In this document: positions 55,094 through 64,000 of the stretch, piece after piece
How the letters are laid out: every line of letters starts with the position of its first letter
Numbering within the stretch: the stretch's first letter is position 1
Program-made: the position numbers and the translations under genes
From: Mrakia gelida
Taxonomy: Eukaryota > Basidiomycota > Tremellomycetes > Cystofilobasidiales > Mrakiaceae
Direction of reading: 5' to 3'
Length of the DNA: 64,000 bases
Assembly (NCBI GenBank): GCA_024345305.1
Contig: BRON01000011.1
Coordinates: 186,001-250,000, forward strand
Notes under the pieces: model-generated
The model's database searches: none
What the model saw: only the letters and a program-made list of their open reading frames with translations
Told to the model about the DNA's origin: nothing

Positions 55094-58000
55094 ATACGCT
55101 TGTGGGGTCGATTTCTAGCTTGCTTTCACTCCTTTGATACGATGGGTTCTCTCGCACGAAGATTCCCTCATACAAGATCCTATTTTCTCCCTCTTGCGTC
55201 CAAGGATCCGAGGGCGAGCACTTCACGGGCGAGTCGCGAAAGTGGAAGCGCGACGTGCTCACGGCTCCGAGCTGAACTTTGAGTGAATCTGCTCAACTTG
55301 ATGAACAAATCTGAATACACGATTCGTACGAAGGTCTCCTGGAAAAGAGACTGAAGATTTTCCTCTCCTGCGGTCGTCACGCTCTGCTCTTTTCCTCCTC
55401 CCACCTCGACCCAACTTTCAAAGCTCAAACCTCTCGACCTTTCTCCTCCCACCCACCATCTCCTTCCTCCTTCTTTTCACCCCTTTCCCCCTCGTCCACA
55501 GGCAAGCTCACCAGCAATGATCCTCTCCCCACCCTCTCTCCCCTCGCGCTGAAAACCTTCACCCGGACCAGGTCTCGTCAAAAATCGTGAGCTCCTCCCT
55601 TCCTTCCCTCCCTTCCCTCCCCCCTCCCTTCCCTTCCATCTCCTCCCTCCCCCGTCCCCCCACTTCATCCCCACCAACCCGAACCCCAATGATGGAAAAA
55701 TCTTGTAATCCATCATACATCGAGAATCAACCACCCTGCTCTCCTTTCCCTTTCCGAACTGGAAACCGCTGGCTCTCAATCTCTTCTCTCCCTGCCTCGA
55801 CTCTTTCTCTCACGAGGAGGGACGATGCGATGGGAGGATGTGAGTGAGAGCCTCTGGGTTTCAGTTTGGAGGGAAAGTGTATATAGAGCTGGGGTGGTGG
55901 TGAGGAATCTAAGGCGAGACTGAGGGGTTCAAACAAGAAACGATGGGGTGTGTGTGCTTTGGAGGGACGGAAGGAGGGAGGTGGAGCGAAGAGAGAGAGG
56001 GATGGATGGACGAGATGAGCTGACTCTGGGTTGCTTTCGTGTTTTATTTGGGCTGTAACAGGTTGGGAGTACCTACGAGGTGTGGAGGAAAGCCTTACGG
56101 TTCGGCTGGGATGGGATGGGGAGTGAAGGAAGGTGTTGGAGCGAGCTCGCGAAAGGTCAGTCATCTCCCTTTCCTCCCCTCCTCCCTCCTTCGTACTGCT
56201 CTCTCGTTCTTCCCGGAGGCTTAACGCCCGAAGCAGAGTACTGACGGTCCCCCTCCTCCTCTCTTTCAAGGCCTCGATCCTGCGGTCCCTCGTCAGTGGC
56301 TCGAAGAGCGTCGCTTCTTTCTCCTTCCTTCCTCTTTCCTTTCCTCCCTCGCTCCCTTCGTTCTTCAGGTCTCGAGGACCTCCCGTGACACTGATAGCGG
56401 CGTCGCACTGGAGATCCCGGCGATGACTATCGTCCGAGCCCTTCCAGTGCGAGCGCCCATCAAGACCTCACGGGCCCTCCGAGATCTCTCGTCCGTCCGT
56501 TCCGTTCGCTTCCTCGCTGCCTCCCTCGATCTGCTGCGCCCCCTCCTTAGGTGGTAGACTGGGATGCGACCCCCTCGTGCGTATCTCAGTCTTCACCTGA
56601 GGTGGGTCCATTCGCAGATCGAGGTCGTGCGAGGAAGCGACGAGTCGCGACCAGGTCACTTCCTTGCCCTTCCCTCTCCTTTTTCTCTTTTCCTCTCCCT
56701 TCTCCTCCCTTTCTCGTCTCTCTATCTCCATGCCATATCTTTGTATTATTTCTCTTCTCTCTCTCTCTCTTTTCTTCATCTTCTCTCTTCCCTCTCTTGA
56801 TTCTTATCCCGTCGCCTCGACCCGCCCCTCCCATTCGTCCCTCTCTGCCATCAGGAACATCAGCACTGGAATTTATGCACCTCTCTGAGTACGTGCATAC
56901 GTGCCTCTACTGCCTTCTCCAAGTGGAAGGGACGCTTTGGAAGGTCGGCAGCGAGGTGAGGGACTTCCATCGACGACGCGAAGAGCTGAGGTCGAGGTCC
57001 GGAAAGTGCGGAGCTGCCGTCTCGATGTAGGTCCTTTGCGAAGCCGTGCTGAGTACCCCTTCATATTTTTTGGGAAGATGTCTGACGGGCCTCTCAGCAT
57101 CGAGCGACCGAGGACGAACATCCCTTCGGTGACTTCCCTCCATCCTCCTTCTTCATCTATGTCCTCTTTCTCCCTCTTCCACGTCTGTGTTTCCTCTGCT
57201 CGTCTTTCGACTATCTACTCCCCTTTTCGTCCCACGCCTCTCTTGAGGTGGATGGGTGGTTCGCCTCGACGCGACCGAACGAACCTCGTTTTCCTTCGTC
57301 GCGAGCCGAGGCAGACTTCCCTCGACCTCACGAGTCCTGTGTGCTAAGAGACTCGACTGGGAGCTTCCCGTGAGTGCTCTGGATCGGGCCACTCTTGACC
57401 GAATCCCAGCAACAGACAACGGGTCTTTCGATTCGGTCGGACGACATCGATTCAGAGCGTCGCGTCGGATCTCCCCTTCACTCGTCCTCTTTTCTCTTCG
57501 TCCATTATCTCCTCTTCATCTCTTGCCATCAATCACCCTGCCTCTCCGGTTCTTGTAGTTTATCGACCGCGAAGCGTCGTCTACCGACCGCTGAACTGCT
57601 CCGCGTTCAAACTCAAGCAGACGCGTTTCATCTCGACGCCTACGAGTCTCGCGTGAGATCAGTTCGCTAGACACCACGATCAACGGGAATGCTCTTAGTC
57701 CTCGCGACCTCATTGCGGAATCGATGTGAAGCACAGATTCGTTCCGCATCGAGGCACGAAGACCTAGCGCATCGCGTCGATTGAATCGTCCATGTCTTCT
57801 TCCCTCCCACCTTGCTTTTTTGTTTTCCTTCTTGCGTCACAAACAATCCTATCACACTCTCGTGGCGATCTGGTTGACGGACGTCCGTCCAGAACGATCC
57901 AAAGGTCATCGAGCTCTGTCCCTTTCGGACGTCCATGCTTCCACTTGTCCACGAGTCTCGCAAGATCCTTCTCACTCTTCCGTCCCTCTGGGGAAGGGCC

Positions 58001-58827
58001 ATACAGATCGCTCTGGTTGGTCGCTTAGGACTCGCGGAATCCACTGCTGAGAGTGAGAAGCGTCCTTTCCGCGAAGTCGACGAGAAGATCAGATTCAGAG
58101 CTTCACGTCGCGTCCCTCATCCCTCAGTCCTTCCACTTCTTTTCTCTTCTTCTTGTCTCTCTGGTCCAGACGTAAAGTTCTTCTTCTCGCGTAGCTCATT
58201 TTCTTTCTCTGAAAGAGAGAAGCAAGTGAGGAAGAGGGGGAAACAACACAGCCGATGCGTCGACACGTCGCGTCGCGTTCTTTTATCTTCTTCGTTCGTC
58301 GCACTTCCTCCCTCTCACGATTTCGACTCCTCAGGCCTTTCAAACTCCTGAACGTATGCGCGCGGGGGCCTGATGTGAATCGATGTTTGGGGAAGATGTT
58401 CGACGGACGAAGCGAAGGATCAAGGTGGGCGGGCGAACGAAGGAGAGTGATGTAGGGTCTTGACGTAACTCTGGGTGGAAGATGCGAGCTCTTACTTCTT
58501 CTGGGCGCCCGTCATCGATGAGAGATACGTCTTGCTGAGGCATTCCTGTTTGTCTTGCTCAATCTCGTTCATTCGCGTCGGATGTGAGTTCAGATCTTTC
58601 GCTTTCTCCCTCGCCAGTTACTGCTAGATTCTCGACATTAGCGCTTGATCACTTCGATGAACGATGCGCGTTTTTCGCAGACATGACCTCGACAGCAGAG
58701 CCCATTAGAGCGCGTCCACGCGTAAAACTTTCTTCGCTTTCTTCGAACAAGCGACACGACGAGAGAGCTAATAAGATCGTCTACACAAAAGCATACAAAG
58801 AACAAACTAAGCCTAACTAAACTACCC
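55094..58827. other. 3.7-kb stretch with no convincing gene
   Basis: The longest gene-poor part of the window. Frames here lack paired splice signals and recognisable domains. A short plus-strand frame at about 56872 (MHLSEYVHTCLYCLLQVEGT) is not supported. CT-rich and GA-rich blocks occupy 55380-56450 and 56650-56850. Two diverged copies of a segment (GATTCAGAGC followed by TCACGTCG/TCGCGTCG and then CT-rich DNA) lie near 57450 and 58090. It may hold a noncoding transcript, decayed genes or long untranslated regions of the flanking genes. Confidence 0.4.
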
Positions 58828-61800
58828 CTAGAACCCAGATCCAGTCCTCAGCCCCTCCACCTTCTTCAGCACCTCTCCCAGGTTCCTATCGAGCTCCGCG
58901 GCGATCTGCATCTGCTTCGTCGTCGGCAGCAACGCGAACGTCTCACACAGATCTCCATCCACCACCGCCTTCACCGGAGCGTAGTACCCTCGGTAATGCA
59001 GGTGATCCCTCCCCACCAAACTAGGCGCCTCACTCCTCATGTGCATCTCGAGCGTAGCCATGAAGTCGATGTCCTCCCTCGAGACGAACGGAATGAGGAG
59101 ACCGATGGTTCCGTGAAGTCCCGTGTATACGAGGACCTCTCGACCTCCAGCGACGAGGGAGATCTTGGTGAGGGAGGTGACGATGTCGCCGACGTTGTAG
59201 TGAGCGAGTAAGGTGGTTTTGTTGGGAGCTCCCATGAGTTTGGGTTTCTCGTGAAGGATTCCAGCGCCGGTGGGATCCTCGTCGACCATGGTGGAGACGG
59301 AGGTGGGGAGTCGGTTGATGATGATGTTTCCGAACTTGTCTCCGATGGCGACGGTTTCGTAGTCGACCATGGTGGAGGAGACGACCCATCGAGGTTGGGA
59401 GTCGTCGGCGAAGACGATGAGCTTGTTTTCGGGAGCTTTGTAGGCGACGTAGAAGATGGACTCTTGCAGGTCTCCGACGAGAATTCGAGATCCTTGGGTG
59501 TTGAGGGAGACGATGGCGGTGGGGAAGGACTGGAAGAAGAAGATCGAGAGAGTCAGAATCGAGACGCGTCGAACGAGAAAGAACGAGAACGAAAGAGAAC
59601 GAAAACTCACGCTGTTCTCGCACTTCCTCAGCATCTTCTTCTTTCCGATGTCGTATATACGCAGAGCCTTTCCAACTCCAGCGACCAGTCGACCTTGGAA
59701 GGCCATGAGGCAAGTTGGGACGTCGTCGATCTCGGTCTGCGAAGGAAGAACGAAAACGGACGCGTTAGAACGAGCGCCTCTTCTCCTCGACTGAAACGGG
59801 AATGGACTCACGATATGCAGCAGCTCCAGCTTCTTCCCATCCTCAGCGAAGGTGTACGTCCTCAGGTACCCACTCGAGCACGACCGTGGCGAGAGGAGGG
59901 TGTCCTTCGCGGTTCCAACGACGAGGATGTTCTCTCCGCCTCGACTCGAGAAGTTGACGACGGCGAGAGAGAAGGCTGCTTCGTTCTCGTCGAGGTCGAT
60001 CAGGTCAAGGGTGGTGGACTGGTTCGAACAATGAAGGGAATGAGATAGTCAGCGAGAGTCGAGGCGAAGGCCAGTTGAGAAGAAGCGAGCACAAGAGGGT
60101 CGACGAAAACTCACCTCTATCGGATCAATCACTCGGATGCACGACGCCCACTGCCCAGCCTCAGCCTTCGGTCGTCCAAACACCTCCGGTGCGAGATCCA
60201 CCATCTCTCGATCGATCCTCGAGCCACTCGCAGCCTGTAGAAGGAAGGAGGTCAGTACACTCGTCGAGAATGACTCGCTTTTGAACGAACGAAGGAACGA
60301 AGGGAGAGAACGAACCTTCTCCTCGAGCAAGCGCTTAACAGCGACAGGACCGTGAGTCCTGTGTTCCGACTCGATGATGTAGAAGAGCTTGTTGGTAGGG
60401 TGAGATACGAAACGACGGGGAGTGTATGAGAGAGGAGTGATATCCTGCTTGAGCTTTGTTCCGAGCTTGGGGATGGTGAAGATTCTGAAAATCGGCGAAA
60501 GAACGAAGGGAGGAAGACAAGGTGAGTTCCGAGAAATGTTGAGGGGTCGAGGAATGAAAGGAAAGAGGTGGGGAGAGAGAAGGAAGGACGCGACGACTCA
60601 CCGAAGAGTTGATCCAGCGATTCCAATCAGTCCATCAGGACACAGCTCAGCCGAGAACGCCCAAGCGTGATCCAAGCTCTCGTAGATGAGGGGAGAGAAC
60701 TGAAGGAGGTTTTGGTGGGTGTAGTTGATCCAGGATTGACTCGAGAGGGCGAGAACGGAGGATTGACCGTGAACGGAGACTCGGACGAGACGAGCGGGTT
60801 TGGATCCGAGGAATCTGCAGAGATCGAGGATAAGAACGAGTCAGATCGAAGTCGAAAGAGAAAAGTGGGAAGGAACGAAGAGAGCGAGCGACGAACCGTT
60901 GTCGAGTGTCGGTGAGCTGTCCGTTGACGGTGTCGATGACGGTTCGAAGGAGAACACCGTTCTGGAGTCCGATGTTGAGGAACATGGTAGGGTGGTTCTT
61001 GTCGATACTGGTGTCGACCATCTCGGCGATGCAGATCGACGAAGGGACGGCGGTGAGAGCCTGAGAAAGAAGAGGGAAAGGGAAGAAGTGAGACGCGTCA
61101 GTTCGAGCGCTTTCGAGTGGGAGAGTTGCCGAGAGATTGGACTAACCTGAAGACTGAGCGTCGACAGAGTGTTGTCGGGATCGAGAGAGATGATGTGAAC
61201 GGTCTGGTTCTCGCATCCAACGGCCTGGAAGCAAAAGAGAAACAAGGTAATCGACGCGTCAGTTCTCCAGCTCTCCTTCTTCGCCCTTCCTCTTTGCACT
61301 CGCAAACTCACCAAGAACATGGACCTCATTCTTCCCACTGGCACCTCTCCAACACTCATGCACACCACCCCAGCAGGCATCCCCTTCTTGTCCTGGTACT
61401 CGTTCAAACTCCCATCCACGTCCAACTCGAAGTAAACGAGCTCGGCGGTGTTCAACGCGACGACGATCTGCCTCTTGTTGGTGGTAGCCGAAACGATGTG
61501 CTTTCCGTCCGGGACGGGCCACTTCTTCTTCTCCTTGTTGGCGAGGACGTGTCGGATCTCGTGAGGGGTGATCTGAACGATGGAGTTCTCTCCGAGTTGT
61601 TGAACGGCGAGGGTGGGAGCGTCCGAACGGAAACCCATGTCGTAGACCTCCTCGATGGTCTCTCCGATGGAGAGTACGAGCGTTCCGTTGACAAAGGAGA
61701 GGACGATGTAGGAGTCGTACTCGTCTGAGAGGGAGGAGGGCCAAAAAGTTCGGTCAGCGTTCGCGTTCGCTCGAGTCGCTCGTCTTCGATCTCAATCGCC

Positions 61801-63994
61801 TGAGAAGGGCTAGACTCACCATCCTCCGACAGCTTGACCGTCCAAACAGCGTTCGGCACTCCAGGAAGATCCGAGCTGACTGTCTCCGCAACCTCCAGCC
61901 CGTACCTGAGCATCCTGAACGTCGACCTCGCTCCTCGTCCACAAGCGGCGAAGATCTGAGGCGTGTCCTGACCGAGGATGTTGGCGACCTTGGCGTCGAT
62001 GATGGGATCCAGGGAGTCGAGTTCGTCGGAGAGGATGAGGTTATCGAGTGGACGAGGACCGAAGAGAGCGAGAGGGAGGGGACCTTCCTCCATTCCGAGG
62101 GAAGGGTAGTCGGCGGAGGAGAACTCGTCCTCGTTGTCGTCGTCTCCGAGCTTTTGGAACTGGTAGAGGTAGCTAGAGAGGTGAGATAGAGGGCAAAGAT
62201 CGTCAGTGAAGTGAGAAGGGGGACGAAGTTGATGAGGTGAGACGATGAACTGACTGGTTTCCGAACTCGCTGGCGACGAAGAGAAATCCAGATTTGAGAA
62301 TGCAGAGAGCCGAGGCGACGGGAACGGTGTCGAAGTACTTGATCTTGAGCGAGAGAACCTCCTCGTCCTTGTGCTCGATCGTGACCTTGAAGAGATCTCC
62401 ATCCTCGGACTGCAGCAGAAAGAAGAAGTCGCCCTGGAAAACGCGAGACGGGATCGAGGAAAGAGAGGGAGCGAAGTCAGCTCGAGCTCTTGCCCTTCTA
62501 CCCTTTAACGTATGTTACCCAGGAAAGCAAACTCACCTTCATCTTGTGCATGACGGCAGAGACGATGATGATACCTCTCGAGTCGTTGGCGAGAGGATGC
62601 CTCCTCTTGGGGATGGGAACTCGGTGTTGAGGCGCGTCCATATGTCGGTAGATGATGTAGTCCTCGCAGCAGACGAGAACTCCAGAGGGTCCCTCGAATC
62701 GATCCGTCGACGCCGACTGTCCTCCAGGAACTGTTGAACGAATAGGAGACGGGGGGAAGGTGAGCTCTCGACGTCTCGTGAAGCGAAACAAGGGAGCTGA
62801 GCTCGGGAGCGAACGAGATGAGGGAACGAACCTTGAACGAGCAAGTTTGCACGAGCATCCGTAGGCTCCGACCACTTCCTGACGACGTGGTTGAGTCCGA
62901 GATCCAGCTCGTAGAAGGTAAGCATCTAGAGTCGAGCAAAAGAAAGGAAGGAAGTCGAAAGTCAGCTCGAGCTCCTTCCCTCCTCCTTCGCACCTGGCCT
63001 CCCAGCGCCTCCTTCGCCTCACACTCACCTTCTCAGCGTTGTTGAAAGCCTCTCCAGTAGGGTCCGCGTCACTATCTCCGTAGTCGACCTCCAAAGCAGC
63101 GAACATGGGGTTGTCGAACCCGACGTCGACTCCGACGATGCTGAGGATGATGGCCTGCTGCTTGTGAGCCTCGAGCGGGGACGAGATGGTGAGGTTGGCG
63201 GCGGCGTCTCTGTTGAGGATGTAGACGAGCTTGGCCTTCTCGACTGCTCCGATCATGACTGCTCGACCTTTGGGATCCGTGGCGAGGTATTGACCGGGAA
63301 CGATTCGACGAGAGCCTGACTTTCCGTACGTCTCCTGATGAACCTTTTTGAACGACGACGGGGAGGAGATGTACTCCAGGATGACAATTCGACCAGAGTC
63401 CGATCCGACGATGATATAGTCTGTGAGAGTGAGAGCAAGGAGGTCAGCACGCTGAATGAGGTGAGGGAAGGAGGGCAAGATGGGTGGTGGGAAGGAAGGG
63501 AAGGAGGTGTGCGAGGTCGAGCTCGGTTGATGAGCTCCTCCTTCTGCCTCTGAGCTCTGCAGAGGGCGTAAATCACTCGAGCTACGCCTCTGCATCTTCC
63601 TACTCCAGCTAGCATCGCTTCAGAGGCTCTCTCAGCACTGTCGAGGGCCGGATGCACGTCGAACGAGCTCGTTCTCGACCTCAGCCCTCCTCCCTCCCTT
63701 CTCCTTCTCGCCCTCCCGACAATCTACACGACCTCGAACGATGCACTTACCCTTATTTCCACCCGTCAGCCTGAACCCCGCCAGACTCCTGACTGTCCCA
63801 AAGACTTCCATCTCGAGTACTGTCTCAATCTTCCCTGAGCTCGCATCCGGCTTGAGAAGTTCGATCCTCGTCCCTCTGGCGACGACAATCTCCTGCGATT
63901 TAGGAAGCCCAGAGAACGATCCAACGATGGCGTGCGAGATAGATTGAGGAGGGGAGAGAGTGAGGTTGTAGAAGTGGGGGCCGGGAGCCGCCAT
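58828..63994 (-). CDS. RSE1: Splicing factor RSE1 / SF3b3 (SF3b130)
   Basis: ATG 63994 ([20 protein letters not shown]) to a stop at 58828, about 1,200 residues in some fifteen exons; complete within the window. The layout is that of the CPSF-A/DDB1 superfamily: N-terminal propeller ([40 protein letters not shown]), middle propeller (DQYL-like [51 protein letters not shown]) and the C-terminal CPSF_A region ([40 protein letters not shown]). These details fit SF3b3, the U2 snRNP SF3b subunit that helps recognise the branch site, better than DDB1. Normal length, no disruption seen. Confidence 0.93.
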
Positions 63995-64000
63995 CGTGAA

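Overview
The window is nuclear DNA of a GC-rich, intron-dense fungus. Almost every gene is cut by many short introns (mostly about 60-110 nt) with GTGAGT/GTTCGT-type donors and a GCTGAC-like branch motif. Protein families (RSE1/SF3b3, eIF3b, GPI2, BUD22, Vms1, BAG, NIPSNAP, EXS, glyoxal oxidase) and codon use suggest a basidiomycete, most likely a red-yeast type (Pucciniomycotina, Microbotryomycetes). That placement is inference; no rRNA marker is present. No bacterial operon, CRISPR array, rRNA or convincing tRNA was seen.

Layout: 1-1.2 kb, 3' part of an unrecognised gene; 2.0-3.3 kb, MYND zinc-finger gene A (-); 3.5-5.0 kb, F-box-like coiled-coil gene (+) with an apparent frame break; 5.4-9.0 kb, left arm of a large inverted repeat carrying a BAG-domain gene (-) and a GPI-anchored ThuA-like gene (+); 9.2-12.8 kb, MFS sugar transporter (-); 13.6-15.0 kb, GPI2/PIG-C (-); 15.2-17.3 kb, BUD22-like (+); 17.5-18.6 kb, RPB6 (-); 19.7-21.0 kb, low-complexity protein (+); 21.5-24.8 kb, eIF3b (-); 24.9-26.9 kb, SRF1-like membrane protein (+); 28.4-31.6 kb, glutamine synthetase (+); 32.2-34.8 kb, two abutting F-box/LRR-like modules (-); 35.0-38.7 kb, right arm of the inverted repeat (second ThuA and BAG genes); 38.8-40.1 kb, MYND gene B (-); 40.4-41.9 kb, NIPSNAP (+); 42.6-45.2 kb, EXS-domain membrane protein (+); 45.5-45.8 kb, polypurine tract; 45.9-47.5 kb, an unrecognised, probably broken gene (-); 48.0-50.4 kb, a relic F-box N-terminus beside a truncated glyoxal oxidase; 50.8-53.5 kb, VMS1/ANKZF1 (-); 53.8-55.1 kb, second F-box-like coiled-coil gene (+); 55.1-58.8 kb, no convincing gene; 58.8-64.0 kb, RSE1/SF3b3 (-).

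Most genes are single housekeeping functions in divergent or convergent pairs and do not form one pathway. The exceptional part is a segment rich in duplication. A head-to-head BAG/ThuA pair is present twice, inverted, with a core of about 2.65 kb that is almost base-identical while its flanks have diverged, as expected from recent ectopic gene conversion. Around it lie dispersed paralogues (two MYND genes, three F-box coiled-coil copies, two further F-box-like modules) and several broken genes (frameshifts, an in-frame TAG, an internally deleted glyoxal oxidase). A palindromic octamer, GACGCGTC, is strikingly repeated, mainly in introns and untranslated DNA.
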